From Podarcis raffonei (Eukaryota > Chordata > Lepidosauria > Squamata > Lacertidae), in the NCBI RefSeq assembly GCF_027172205.1, contig NC_070614.1, positions 49,168,001 to 49,232,000 of the forward strand: 64,000 nt of DNA. The letters are read 5' to 3'. How positions within the stretch are numbered: position 1 is the first letter of the stretch; each line of letters opens with the position of its first letter. Shown here one piece after another: positions 12,101-21,199 of the stretch. Below the pieces are notes generated by a model that was given only the letters and a program-made list of their open reading frames with translations, was not told the DNA's origin and did not search any database. The position numbers and the translations under genes were made by a program.

Positions 12101-15100
12101 GAAGCTCACGTGCGATTCATGGTAAGACATTTAGCTACTAACTTGTCAACATCTCACTGAAACAGCACATCCGTACAGCACCAAACATGTACACCACCCA
12201 AGTCATCTCTCATCACACAGAACCCTGCCAGATGCATCACGGAAGTTTCTGCAACAGCTAATCATTTGCAGCACACTTCTTCATTTGCAAAAGACGATAC
12301 AAAATGTTATCCTCTATCTGCACAACAATCCATTCAGGTAGGTCATAATAACTGGCTTTGAAAGAAGAAAAACCAAAGTCATGACGCTGAGGCTCATTTA
12401 ATATTCTGTGTGCTTTTCAGATAAATCCTGGTTTCCTACAGCAGCTAATGTGGTCTTCCCCAACCCAGCGCCCTCCAGCTTTTTGGACCCCATCTCCCAT
12501 TCACCTTGGCCAGTGTGACTGTGCTGACCGTGGTAGATGGGAGTTTTAGTCCAAAATCTCTGGAGCGATCTAATGGTAACTAAACTTGATTTAAAGCCAG
12601 AGTGTAGCCTCTTCCACCTGGGAAGAGGCTCCACTCCAACCCAGCCAACCTAAATGCAAAAGGGCATCTTCCCCCACCCCAAAAAAGTTACCTAATCAGA
12701 AGCAATGACAACCCCTTCTGCACACACAGAATGAGGTCTACTATAATAAGAAAGTTGAAAGCAGGTATCCGTGTCATTCAGTGATGAAAACAAGGACAAA
12801 TTTCCACTCGTGCCTGAAACTCAGAACATCGACTAAAACAGTGGCAAGAAGTAGGATTGGTACACTGGTCAATTGTTAGTTGGCTCCTTATTTGACCATG
12901 GTCAAATAGTCCATGAGGCTCTAAATGCCAATGTAGAAGAAGAGAAGAAGAGTTTGGATTTGATATCCCGCCTTTCACTCCCTTTAAGGAGTCTCAAAGC
13001 GGCTCACATTCTCCTGTCCCTTCTTCCCCCACAACAAACACTCTGTGAGGTGAGTGGGGCTGAGAGACTTCAGAGAAGTGTGACTGGCCCAAGGTCACCC
13101 AGCAGCTGCATGTGGAGGAGCGGAGACAGGAACCCGGTTCCCCAGATTACGAGACTCTTAACCACTACACCACACTGGCTCTCTAATGTAAAGGTGTTTA
13201 CTTTTTAAAATTTCAGTACACTGTCATGTTACGCCTGCAAAACCCAACAGCAAAAAAGCAATGCTTCTTATAGTGAACACTTCCTATTAACTGCAGGCAT
13301 CTTCAAACGGGGGCAACAAGAAGTAATTGGCAACAAAAGCTAATGTCTAGTGAGCAGAGTTTGGAGACTTGGCAGGGGGCTGGACTAGATGACCCTCAGG
13401 ATCCCTTCCAACTCTACTATTGTATGATCTCATGACTAGGGCCAGGGAGATCTAGGTTGAAATCCCCACTCAGTAATGAAGCTCATTAGGTGATGCTGGG
13501 CCTATTAAATGCCCTCAATTTAACCTACCTCACAGGGTTGTTGTGCAGATATAATGGCAGGATAACCATGTACACCACACTGAGTTCCTTGAGGGAAACG
13601 TGCATCTAATAAATATATATATTCTTCAACAAATGACAGCCGTCTAATTTTTGTTTTGAACTTCACATACAACCTGTTGGTCACTATTTTAACTATCTTT
13701 AAAGATACTTTCATTTGGTCAATTGACCGAATCTCTTGGGGGCCAAATTACTCCAGCCAGAAGAACAAATCAACAGAAAACATGCAGAATACAGGAGGAA
13801 GCGAGTTCTTTACAAAGATGGGGGAATTTACAGTGCCAGCCAGAAACATACTGACACTCGGAAAATGCAACTGCATTGTATCTAAGCACAAGTAATTCTC
13901 AAGAGAAGTTACTGATTGTGTAGCGCAAGCCTTGCCTAATTCAGCGCTTCCACCAATGGCTAATTTTTACAAAGAGAGTTACTGGCGCTCAAGCCCACCT
14001 GGCAGCCTCTCTTTTTAATCCCAATGACGTGAGGCTGGTTGTAGTCACTGATGGAAGAGCGACTCTTCTTTATGAGCACCCTGCAGGTTCCATGGTGGGC
14101 TCTCTCAGTACTTTCAGCCCCGAATCCTAACAAGCTGCAGCTCAAATTAAGACCTGACTCCCGCCCAGACAGAGTCTATTAACGCAGAAAGAATCACGCG
14201 TGTGCAATGAAGTAAGTGCAAATAGGATTCATGTAAAACGTAACTGACTCACCACACACAGCCCCATGTTGCCTGTTACATTTCTGTCTTGCCCTTCCTT
14301 CAGCAAACTCGTACGCCACCTGTTTTAACCTCACAACAACCCTGTAAGGTAGGTGAGGCCGAGATACTGACCCCAAATGTGCTTCACGGGTGCATGGCAA
14401 TTAGAACCCAAGTCTCCCAGTTCTAGTACAGTGGTACCTCGGGTTAAGTACTTAATTCGTTCCAGAGGTCGGTTCTTAACCTGAAACTGTTCTTAACCTG
14501 AAACTGTTCTTAACCTGAAGCACCACTTTAGCTAATGGGGCCTCCTGCTGCTGCCATGCCGCCGGAGCACGATTTCTGTTCTCATCCTGAAGCAAAGTTC
14601 TTAGCCCGAGGTAATATTTCTGGGTTAGTGGAGTCTGTAACCTGAAGCATATGTAACCTGAAGCATACGTAACCCGAGGTATCACTGTACAACACAGTAA
14701 CCTGTTACACCAATAGTCTTCAACCCTTCCGGACACTGGACCCACTTTCAACTCAAACCTGCATTTGAGGGCCCATTTCTTAAGCAAAAGACTCTTACTC
14801 TCTGGGTTGTGGGTTTGAGCCCCAGGTTGGGCAAAAGGGTTAGACTATAACGTGGTCCCTTCCAACTCTACAATTCTATGTGTTACATCACACTGCCTTA
14901 TAATGAAGGATATGGCTATGGTCTAGCTCCACTGTCAAGAGGCAGTATGACTCAAGTAGGAAGAGGGCTGTTGCGTCCAGGTCTTGCCTGCAGCCTTCCC
15001 TTGGGCATCTGCTGGAGAACAGGACACCAGACTAGCGAGAACAGGACGTTAAACTAACTGGGCCTGTGCCCTGATCCAGCAGCTAGGTTCTTTGTATGCT

Positions 15101-16584
15101 TCTATAATCCAAATTTGCAGCTACACACCAAAGGCTTTGATTAATTTACGTGGCACAAAGGTGCACCAAGCACATCAGGGCTTATTCACAAATTGGAAAA
15201 CTGGCATAGTACTACACTCTAAGCAGCCAGAAAAGCGCTGATACCCAGAGGACTGACAGCTACTGTAACCCAAGAGATTCAACAGTGAAGCAGGAAAGCC
15301 CTGGGTTCAAATCTTACCTCTGCCATGAACTCAGCAGGTGTTACTATCATGATCACAGAATTTAAGTCAAGGAAGGGGGGGGGAAGGATAACACCACACA
15401 TGCACACACGTACAGTCTGGGAACAGTTCCAATAACATGACATAAGAACGAGCAATATCCATTTATCCCATACATCCATTTGACACCAAAAGCAGAGCAT
15501 AACGAACTTTTGCCCAGGACAGGGCACCACAACTTGTCTTCCTTTTCAATTGCTAACTCCCTGCCCCGTGGCATCAAGAATGAAAGTCGACACAGGGTAA
15601 AATGCACAGGTTCCCAACCCCTCACTCTGGACTCCCTATACTTCTGATACATTCACAGATTCTGCTTCCATTTACTTATATTACATTCCAAACACAACAT
15701 TCCTTCGTACATGGACAGAATAGAGAAATGCCTGCTTTCAGAGGGGTACAGTTCTGAAGTTGAAAGACTTGGAGCCGACCTTGTGCAAAGTTCTCAGCGT
15801 GCTCATGGGAGATACTCGCAAAACCCTCTGCACACTTTAACGTTTTGCAGAAACTTGACGTAAAATAAAAATGCAAGGCGTCTTCAACTGGGAGAGCTCC
15901 AACGCAGCAGCTGAGCTCTTGCAAAGCTCACCTGGCTCGTCCTAACCGCCTGTAACATTTGCCAGGGAAGCTCAATGAAGGTATAAAACACAGAGAATTA
16001 ACCAGGGGGACACCCCCCTCAAAAAATAATTTTGCAAGGGTGAAAGGTGAAACTGAAACGGGATATGGTTGTAATTTAATGGGTTATAAAACCTACCACT
16101 TTCCCTCCAACACTGGATCCCAATCCCGCTTTGATTTAGTAACCTCCACTCCCTCCTCCTGCTGGATGACCCCAAAGTGATGTCAGAAGTGGGGGGGCCC
16201 TCTCCCTTTGGTGGTGTGGGCACCATCCTCTCCCCCCCCCACTTGTGCAACCGGTGGCGCCCCGCACAACCTCGCCCCGCCACTTGGTGGCAGTAGTGGG
16301 ATACTGCCCCGCACATGCGTACTAACGATCTGCACCCCAGGGCCACGAGCCCCGTCGCGGAGGCCAAAAAACTGCCTGTCTGGGTCTGCGCATGCGCGGA
16401 GCGGCCCGGGCCCCAGGGCCCCCTTCCGCCGGGCCCTTTCTCTCACCCCGCGGAGGCGCTTGATCAACGCGCTCTTCTGCCCGCTCTTCGCCAGGCCGCG
16501 CTGCTCCAGAGCCGCCTTCAGGTCGGCGACCCTCAACGCCTGGAGCGGCCTCCCGTCCAGAGTAACCTCCTCCCCGTCCGCCAT
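1863..16584 (-). CDS. ACIN1: Acinus, apoptotic chromatin condensation inducer 1 (5' half, 5 coding exons)
   Basis: Minus-strand gene, open at the left edge of the window. Acinus is a nuclear RNA-binding protein of the ASAP/exon-junction complexes, and caspase cleavage turns it into a chromatin-condensing factor. Visible here are 559 N-terminal residues: a SAP DNA-binding domain (about residues 12-46), the conserved segment with [14 protein letters not shown] (about 73-86), a segment ending TRVRQ (131-135), then a long exon with a 25-residue acidic run (170-194) and a C-terminal SR-rich stretch. Exon phases are 0, 0, 1, 0, 0 and all joins stay in frame. The RRM-like and C-terminal RNPS1-binding parts must lie to the left. 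Compared with human acinus as I recall it, about 40 residues between EREAREAA and the KSxxxS segment are missing, so an exon may be skipped or unrecognised in the 7.5-kb intron. The start ATG matches the conserved EEVTLDGxPLQALR context. Confidence 0.96.
3256..3344 (-). CDS. ACIN1: ACIN1 coding exon 4
   Basis: 89 bp, reading [17 protein letters not shown] and ending [11 protein letters not shown]. The first two bases complete the split Ser codon left by exon 3. The donor is GTAAGT. It aligns by eye with the human segment KSSSISEEKGDSDDE...RVRQ. Confidence 0.85.
3395..3800 (-). mobile_element. CR1-superfamily LINE 3' fragment (old)
   Basis: The plus strand holds the text TTCTCGCAGTGGCCAACCGC, later TCTAAAGCCATCCAAGTGG and GGGAGTTCCATAGTTCCACT. 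These belong to a LINE 3' region common in squamates, here in reverse orientation. Related pieces lie at 24160, 32900 and 38330. It sits between ACIN1 exons 3 and 4. Confidence 0.6.
4294..4335. repeat. (TG)n / (CA)n microsatellite pair
   Basis: A TG tract (about 4294-4310) is followed directly by a CA tract (about 4312-4335), so the two halves are complementary and could fold back. It lies in the ACIN1 intron. Confidence 0.8.
4871..5107. mobile_element. hAT-type MITE with 8-bp target duplication
   Basis: It starts CGGGGTCAGCAAAC and ends GTTTGCATACCCCTG, which are imperfect inverted termini. Both sides carry the direct repeat AGCTAGAC (4863-4870 and 5108-5115), the 8-bp duplication typical of hAT transposases. 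The interior (GGCCGGTCC ... GGGCCGGATCCAGCCCC) resembles Charlie-like non-autonomous elements. It has no coding capacity. Confidence 0.82.
5116..6013. other. ACIN1 intron DNA, nothing recognised
   Basis: AT-rich non-coding DNA without an exon, RNA gene or clear repeat boundary that I can support. Confidence 0.5.
6014..6259. mobile_element. TA-flanked MITE copy 1 ('ggttaag' subfamily)
   Basis: It is bounded by TACAGTGGTACC and GGTACCACTGTA, that is CAGTGGTACC inverted termini with a TA duplication (Tc1/mariner or pogo/Tigger type). The interior repeats CTTCAGGTTAAG and its complement, so the element can fold on itself. Non-coding, about 245 bp. Confidence 0.88.
6260..6849. other. ACIN1 intron DNA, nothing recognised
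   Basis: No exon or defined repeat seen, apart from a short GATC/AATC simple run just after the MITE. Confidence 0.45.
6850..7245 (+). mobile_element. L1 LINE 3' end (ORF2 C-terminus and tail)
   Basis: A 61-codon frame at 6852-7037 reads [13 protein letters not shown] and later [14 protein letters not shown], then a stop. This is the usual C-terminal text of reptile L1 ORF2. A short 3' UTR ending TGGAAAAGTAAATAAATATA follows. It is a 5'-truncated dead copy. Confidence 0.7.
7440..7715 (+). mobile_element. non-LTR retrotransposon reverse transcriptase fragment
   Basis: Translated text [18 protein letters not shown], then [20 protein letters not shown], then (after a frame change near 7620) [20 protein letters not shown]. 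These are reverse transcriptase blocks of a LINE common in fish and reptiles. The YxDD block is not present. It is probably the same family as the C-terminal piece at 22440-22910. Confidence 0.7.
7716..8668. other. ACIN1 intron DNA, nothing recognised
   Basis: AT-rich non-coding DNA. No open frame with recognisable homology and no clear repeat end. Confidence 0.45.
8669..8917. mobile_element. TA-flanked MITE copy 2 ('ggttaag' subfamily)
   Basis: TA-CAGTGGTACCTCGGGTTA at one end and TAACCCGAGGTACCACTG-TA at the other. The interior has GTTCTTAACCTGAAGCACC and CTGAAGCAAAGTTCTTAACC, as in copies 1, 4, 5, 8 and 11. Confidence 0.9.
9205..9672 (+). mobile_element. LINE 3' remnants (L2-like C-terminus and a second tail)
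   Basis: The text [16 protein letters not shown] (about 9229-9285) is the C-terminal signature of L2-type ORF2. Downstream sequence ends with a GCCGAATAAACATTTTGATTG tail (about 9645-9667) from a LINE 3' end that I cannot place in a family. Confidence 0.5.
9796..10027. mobile_element. TA-flanked MITE copy 3 (GC-rich subfamily)
   Basis: TA-CAGTCATACCTCGGGTTG to GAGGTACCACTG-TA. The interior is CpG-rich (GCGGCGACCCAGAAGTAAAGG, GCGGAAGCGGC) and close to copy 6 rather than to the 'ggttaag' copies. It lies 28 bp from copy 4. Confidence 0.85.
10056..10258. mobile_element. TA-flanked MITE copy 4 ('ggttaag' subfamily, internally shortened)
   Basis: TA-CAGTGGTAGCTCGGGTTAAG to CCTGAGGTACCACTG-TA, 203 bp with both TA copies. 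It is shorter than its relatives because part of the terminal tandem CTTCAGGTTACATACG block is absent. Confidence 0.87.
10901..11012 (-). CDS. ACIN1: ACIN1 coding exon 3
   Basis: 112 bp, beginning [19 protein letters not shown] and ending near EAADSE. It ends in phase 1 before GTGAGT. The charged helix is strongly conserved in acinus proteins. Confidence 0.93.
11314..11379 (-). CDS. ACIN1: ACIN1 coding exon 2
   Basis: 66 bp, 22 codons, beginning [14 protein letters not shown]. The acceptor is TTTCAG and the donor GTGAGA; phase 0 on both sides. Nearly identical to the mammalian exon as recalled. Confidence 0.96.
11380..12460. other. ACIN1 intron 1 DNA, nothing recognised
   Basis: Non-coding sequence between coding exons 1 and 2. 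I see no exon and no clear element. Confidence 0.45.
12465..12565. mobile_element. palindromic 'actacaactccca' MITE remnant
   Basis: TTTTTGGACCCCATCTCCCA at about 12480 is mirrored by ATGGGAGTTTTAGTCCAAAA at about 12537. It is a decayed copy of the same hairpin family as 1270-1372. Confidence 0.5.
12935..13184 (-). mobile_element. MIR/CORE-SINE, near full length
   Basis: Read on the minus strand it starts AGAGCCAGTGTGGTGTAGTG (tRNA-type A box GTAGTGGTTAAG), has a B-box region near GGGGAACCGGGTTCC, then the core GGGTGACCTTGGGCCAGTCA and a 3' part ending in an AG-rich tail. Confidence 0.75.
13375..13615 (+). mobile_element. CR1-type LINE tail followed by a MIR/CORE-SINE
   Basis: GACTAGATGACCCTCAGGAT and CCCTTCCAACTCTACTATTG (13377-13425) are a CR1-type 3' end. 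The next part reads GGTTGAAATCCCCACTCAG and ACCTACCTCACAGGGTTGTT, a plus-strand MIR. Confidence 0.55.
14235..14425 (-). mobile_element. MIR/CORE-SINE fragment
   Basis: The plus strand has TTAACCTCACAACAACCCTG and TAAGGTAGGTGAGGCCGAGA, then AGAACCCAAGTCTCCCAG, which are a minus-strand MIR 3' part and core. Confidence 0.5.
14427..14689. mobile_element. TA-flanked MITE copy 5 ('ggttaag' subfamily)
   Basis: TA-CAGTGGTACCTCGGGTTAAG to CCCGAGGTATCACTG-TA. One internal unit (CTTAACCTGAAACTGTT) is duplicated in tandem, making this the longest copy. Confidence 0.88.
14838..15110 (+). mobile_element. CR1-superfamily 3' tails
   Basis: TCCCTTCCAACTCTACAATT (about 14853) is a CR1-type end. A second piece (14940-15110) ends with GGGCCTGTGCCCTGATCCAG, the plus-strand version of the LINE end seen reversed at 38330. 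Confidence 0.5.
15111..16200. other. ACIN1 intron 1 DNA, nothing recognised
   Basis: Short SINE-like text at 15283-15330 (GGGTTCAAATCTTACCTCTG). Otherwise no supported feature. Confidence 0.4.
16447..16584 (-). CDS. ACIN1: ACIN1 coding exon 1 (SAP domain)
   Basis: 138 bp, residues 1-46. It starts [11 protein letters not shown] and carries the SAP motif with [16 protein letters not shown]. The donor is GTGAGA directly after the RLRG codons, phase 0. Confidence 0.96.
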
Positions 16585-16589
16585 CTTGT

Positions 16590-17161
16590 GTGGCGCCGCT
16601 GCCTGCCCTCCCCGGAGCTTCGGGGGCGTTCGGAAACTTCCGGAGGGGGCTTCGGCGCTCTGAGGCGACCTCCGACACCGCCTTCGACTTCGCTCGAGTA
16701 TCTCCGCCCGCGCTTCGTTCGCAGTCGTGCGTTTCCGGCCACTTCCGCTCAGTAGCCAGAACCCCAAATGAGGGGAGGGAGGGAGGGCAAAGGGGGGAGT
16801 TGCGCGGGTGCTACCCTCGCCCGGCAATTCTTTCCGGGCTATTTCGGGTGTTTCCGGGTCTCCCGAAGAGCGCTCCAATCCGGAAGCAAGTTCCGGCAAG
16901 GTTCTCGGTAACTTCCGGCGATCGCCGGAACCCCCGGCCGTGTCGCGCGAAACCCCCTCGGCAATTTCCGCCGAGAGGAAGGCGATCGTTCTTTCCTCCT
17001 CCTCCCCGCGCAAATCATTGGACTGACGCTCGGGCGTTTCCGGACGCGCTCGGCTCTTTCCGTCCCTTTTCCCGAGTCTCCTCCCCGAGGTGAAAAATGG
17101 AAGCGGCAACATTGGATGTCGGGACGGGAGGAGGCGCGTGTTGAGCAGGGAGCGGACTCAG
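16590..17161. promoter_or_regulatory. CpG-rich bidirectional promoter ACIN1 / C14orf119
   Basis: GC- and CpG-dense DNA between the ACIN1 start codon (16584, minus) and the first C14orf119 donor (17161, plus). There is no TATA box. ETS-type sites (ACTTCCGG or its complement) occur at 16636-16643, 16880-16886 and 16911-16918, with relaxed versions (TTCCGG, CACTTCC) in between. GABP-like sites in this density are a known mark of bidirectional housekeeping promoters. Confidence 0.75.
17080..17161 (+). other. C14orf119: C14orf119 5' non-coding exon (end well defined, start not)
   Basis: A consensus donor CAG/GTGAGA follows 17161. The exon contains an ATG at 17098 that opens a short upstream frame of 15 codons and stops before the donor, so it does not extend the main protein. 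The transcription start is not visible. Confidence 0.6.
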
Positions 17162-17429
17162 GTGAGAACTCGGCGCCGGCTTTCCGGGGATCTTTCTTGG
17201 GAGCGTCACCCCCACCCCCCACCCCCAGCCTGTCATGTTATAGGAGGGGAGGGAATCGTGGAATTGCAATGGCAGCCCCTCCCGTTGTGGCATTTGCACA
17301 AATGAATGGGTGGGTGGTGGGGAGAGGGTTAGTGACGAAACTTGACCCTCCCTCTGCGCCGCCACCTTCTGAAATCTCGGGGCTATATTTGCACTTAAAT
17401 CAGAACTATGCTTAGGGCTGATCTTTCTG

Positions 17430-18755
17430 AAACGTTCCACGTTTTCGGAAGGTGGGGTGGGTGGACGATTGCGAGAGTCCTTCTCAGATCAAAAACGGAC
17501 ACCCCCCTCCCTCCAGGAGCTAAGAGGTGGTTCAGATAATGTTCCCTGGTGTAAAAAAAAAAAAAAGCAAGCTATTTGCTGCAACGTTTTTAATTAGTTA
17601 CTGGGATGTTTCCTGCCGGTGTATTCATAGGGTATTAGTGGATCCTAGTTTCATTGCTTAATAAATGATAAGAATGTCACCCTGTGTTTGATCCGACATT
17701 CAGGTTCTTCTCAGATCCTACAAGTTGCCTTGATTTCCATCAGGGGAAATAAATGTATACAATAATATTCTCATTTTACATCCTTAGCTGATAGAAGGTT
17801 TGAACCCAGGTTTCACATGTAAACATCCCCAGCCCACCTCCTATCCTCATTCCCATGTACCATCAGGGCATTCCTGACTGGACACTCATATATTCAGCTT
17901 CCTCTACATCTTCCAGAATTCTCTGTTGCAAATCTTCTCTTGTAAGGTCCCTGGTATTTTGAAGAAGGAGCCTTCATAACCTCCCCTGCTGCCAGCATAT
18001 GGGATCCCAGGACATAATTCTCACTCTGCTCATTTTCAGTTGATCATTTGTATTGTGCACTTCTTTGTCTCCAGGATTCGCAGGGTCTTTTCCATCTCTT
18101 GTTTACTTCTGCTGCTCTTCACGAGAGCCTGCCACAGTTTTGCACAGCTCACTGTGGTGTTGCAGCCTTCTAGAGTGATTGTTACATGCAGGCATCTGGA
18201 ACAGCACCATTTCCTGTATTGCACCATCAACACCCATTTGCCAATACTCTGCCTTCAAGGCATGCCTTGGTCCCCTCATTTGTATAGGCTGTGCACGTGG
18301 AGCAAAACGCCAGGTTCAATTCGTGGCACCTCCAGGGGACGAATTTTGGCAACTATTCCTGTGGAAGTGGAAATAATAGTTTTGGCTGGTATCCTGTGTC
18401 CATTCCTTTGATGGGAACCACATTTTGCTGTATTTCTAAAAAAGGAGAAGAATTGATATTGAGTGAGGAGGAGGAGGAGAGACCAGGGAGAGGGAGAGTA
18501 AAAGAGAGACACGGTCACAGATACACCCCTTTTAAGATATTACAACCATCTAAGTTTCCTCTGAAGTTCCATTATACGTAACAGAATGTGCACACAATTC
18601 TCTTGGAAATGTGCCCCATAATGCTTAGATTTGGAGCATACAGAACAACTGCTTTGCAACGGGTTTGGGTCCCTTTCAACTCAAGACTTCAGTGATTCCT
18701 GAATGGTTTTCTTCGCACACACTTTCTCCAGAGTGACCGTAGGAGCCAATCCTCG
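17430..18755. other. C14orf119 intron DNA, nothing recognised
   Basis: An A-run at 17551-17566 and a LINE-tail-like patch at about 17720-17765 (AGTTGCCTTGATTTCCATCA). No exon was recognised. Confidence 0.4.
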
Positions 18756-18974
18756 GTGGCTAAAAAGCTCCTCTTTCATGCTGCTGGGGTGACTCTTAAG
18801 ACGCTGGAGGCCAGGGCCCTGCTGCAGACATGGTATAAGGGGTCTTCAACGCTCACCCCTACGGACACTGAACCACTACACCCATGTTGCAAGTTAGCTA
18901 TTAAGGGTACTTTGCTTGTCTGGAAACATCAAGGACTGACATTATTGGGTTTGGCAAAAGTTATGCTATGAGGC

Positions 18975-19441
18975 CTAGGATCCTCGTACTGTAGCCTTAT
19001 CAGTACCTACGGGACCGCCTCTCCTGGTATATCCCACAGAGGACCTTACGGTCTTCAAACAAAAACATCTTGGAGGTCCCTGGCCACAGGGAGGCTAGGC
19101 TAGCCTCATCCAGAGCCAGGACTTCTTCAGCAGTGGCCCCGATCTGATGGAACGCTCTGTCACAAGAGACTGGGGCCCTGCGGGTCTTGACATCTTTCTG
19201 CAGGGCCTGCAAGACAGAGCTGTTCCACCAGGCCTTTGCTCAAGGCACAGTCTGACCCCCTCTTTTGGTAATCCTCATAGAACTCTAGCCCAATGGTTGC
19301 CATTAATTTGATTTGATTTTGAATTGATTTTAAAATGAATTGATTTTAGAATGCTGTGTTGCTTTTATTGTTGTTAGCCGCTCTGAGCCAAGCTTTGGCT
19401 GGGGAGGGTGGGATATAAAAATATATATATATTATTATTAT
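18975..19441 (+). mobile_element. L2-like LINE 3' end
   Basis: Translated pieces (RDRLSWYIPQRTLRS and WNALSQETGALRVLTSF, followed by KTELFHQAFAQG) match the C-terminus of L2-type ORF2. The end GAGGGTGGGATATAAAAATA with an ATT repeat is the usual tail. It lies in the intron just before the C14orf119 coding exon. Confidence 0.65.
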
Positions 19442-19582
19442 TCCCACTCTTGAGTTTGAATCCTACCCTTCCACAAAGCCCTGTTTCTCTCTCCCTGTCT
19501 CCTGAAGGCTCCTTCGCTTCTCCCAAGGCCGCATAATTCCCCTTGCCTGTGTTTCTTCACCGCTCTTCCCCTGCCCCGCAGG

Positions 19583-19930
19583 ATGTCCGAACCGCTGCCC
19601 CTGTCGTACGTGACCGCGCAAGAGATGCGCTGCCTCCTGCACTGGCTGTCGGGCTGGGCCCCAGCGCAACGAGAGCAGTTCCTCCGCGACCTGGTGGACA
19701 AGGCTGTGCCTTGGAAGGTGCTCCCCCTGCTGGAAGGGCTGGCGGGGCTCAGCGTGGGACCCGGGAAGCCCCCCTCCATCTTTGAGTGCCAGATGAGGCT
19801 GTGGGACCAGTGGTTCCGCAGCTGGTCAGAGGCCGAGCGGAACGAATTCGTCAGGCAGCTGGAGGAGGCCGTGCCGGATCTGGCCTCCCGCTTTTACCAA
19901 GAGGTGGCGGCGACCGCTGGGCAGGCGTAA
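19583..19930 (+). CDS. C14orf119: C14orf119 homologue, small conserved protein
   Basis: One coding exon of 115 codons plus a TAA stop. The acceptor CTGCCCCGCAG lies one base before the ATG. The protein reads SYVTAQEMRCLLHWLSGW, then PPSIFECQMRLWDQWFRSW, then ERNEFVRQLEEAVPDLASRF and VAATAGQA, matching human C14orf119 almost segment by segment. Human is about 140 residues; the extra part is an N-terminal Ser/Pro-rich leader absent here. No signal peptide or membrane segment is seen. The molecular function of this family is not established. It is head-to-head with ACIN1, as in mammals, and so probably shares the CpG promoter at 16.6-17.1 kb. The family is certain, the role unknown. Confidence 0.95.
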   Translation: MSEPLPLSYVTAQEMRCLLHWLSGWAPAQREQFLRDLVDKAVPWKVLPLLEGLAGLSVGPGKPPSIFECQMRLWDQWFRSWSEAERNEFVRQLEEAVPDLASRFYQEVAATAGQA

Positions 19931-20076
19931 CAGGGGCTGAGTAGTGCCTCCCTCCACTCAAAAACATTATGCAGTGACTACTTTTACATTCCTCACGGTT
20001 GTGCCAGATCCTCCCTCTCCTCCCCCCCTCCAAATTTTCTCAATATTATGTGTGACTGTCAGCTGTAGGGAAACAA

Positions 20077-20082
20077 AATAAA
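20077..20082 (+). terminator. C14orf119: C14orf119 polyadenylation signal
   Basis: AATAAA 147 bases after the stop codon, the first canonical signal downstream. Confidence 0.7.
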
Positions 20083-20305
20083 CATGTATACCTAATGCAA
20101 ATGGTTGGTTATCCTGAAAGGAGTTGAGCCATCTGTATTTCTCTCCTGTTTTTTGATTGTCAGGGCCTCTTTCATCTGTCACTAACCTCTCCCTACCTGC
20201 AAACAGAAATGCAAGTTTGCTTTTTTTTTATTATGCAGTATGTCAGTCACTTTATCTTTCCCAGGGCAACCCAAAGTGACTTACAAACAAACAAGCAGTC
20301 CCACA

Positions 20306-20522
20306 TACAGTCATACTTCATGTTACGTCTTTTTGTGTTATGTTCTGCGGCAACATGGAAGTACCAGAACGGCTTACTTCTGGGTTTCGCCGCTCGCACA
20401 TGCGCAGAAGCGCTAAATCCTGCCGTGCGCATGCGCAGATGTGGTGCTTCTGGATGCGAACGCTTCGAGTTGCGGGCGTGCCTTCAGGACGGATTACGTC
20501 CACAACTCAAGGTTCCACTGTA
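20306..20522. mobile_element. TA-flanked MITE copy 6 (GC-rich subfamily)
   Basis: TA-CAGTCATACTTCATGTTACG to AACTCAAGGTTCCACTG-TA. The interior GGGTTTCGCCGCTCGCACAT and GCGCATGCGCAGATG match the GC-rich type of copy 3. Confidence 0.82.
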
Positions 20523-20741
20523 TATACAGTAAAACTGAGGAGGGGAAGAAATGCGTTTAAAAACATCCCACCCACACGCAGCTAAAGGCTCTTTTGGTTT
20601 GAGTAGAAATCACGTTTAGGAGAAAACTGAGATGAGAATATTTGATAATTTATTTTATTTTAATTTTTGACACTTCCCACCTAGGGCATTGATCTTCTGG
20701 GCGATGATCTTCAGTTTTTCCTGTACCACAAATGTCTAAAT

Positions 20742-21191
20742 CAGCAGCAGCGAACCTTTTTCGGGCCAAGGATTGCATTGACCCATCACTAAGTCTTAGG
20801 GGGAGGGGCATGGCAGAGTGGGTGTGGCCAAAAATGTAAAAATAAGTGGGCAGTTCTCAAAGCCGCCTTCATCATCTGTTCTACACTATTTTAAATGTCT
20901 TTCTCATTCATTATTGCATTCACTAGATATTTTTTAATGGACAACTGCATGGGAGATTGTACAAAAAACCTTGTGGATCCCCAGGAGGGAATTTTCTGGA
21001 GTCGTTCTTTTTAAAAAAATAATAATTAAGAATATATATTTTTAAATTTAAAAATAGGGGCAATAGTGGGAAGCCTTTTGGTACCATGGCATTTCAGCAG
21101 GGAATCTTTGGAGGGGCAAATACTGTGGGGGTTTTTTAAACAATAATTGCGTGGGTAGTGATGGCCTGTGGGAAATGGTCGGCCACCCTTG
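20742..21191. mobile_element. hAT-type non-autonomous element, 8-bp target duplication
   Basis: It begins CAGCAGCAGCGAACCTTTTT and ends GGTCGGCCACCCTTG, imperfect inverted termini. The direct repeat GTCTAAAT flanks it (20734-20741 and 21192-21199). Its 450 bp code for nothing. Confidence 0.8.
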
Positions 21192-21199
21192 GTCTAAAT

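Noticed and set aside
16183-17112. 309-codon minus-strand frame over the CpG island
   Set aside because: It only crosses the SAP exon in its middle; the rest is GC-rich promoter and intron sequence without stops, and good splice and start sites cut it down to 46 codons.
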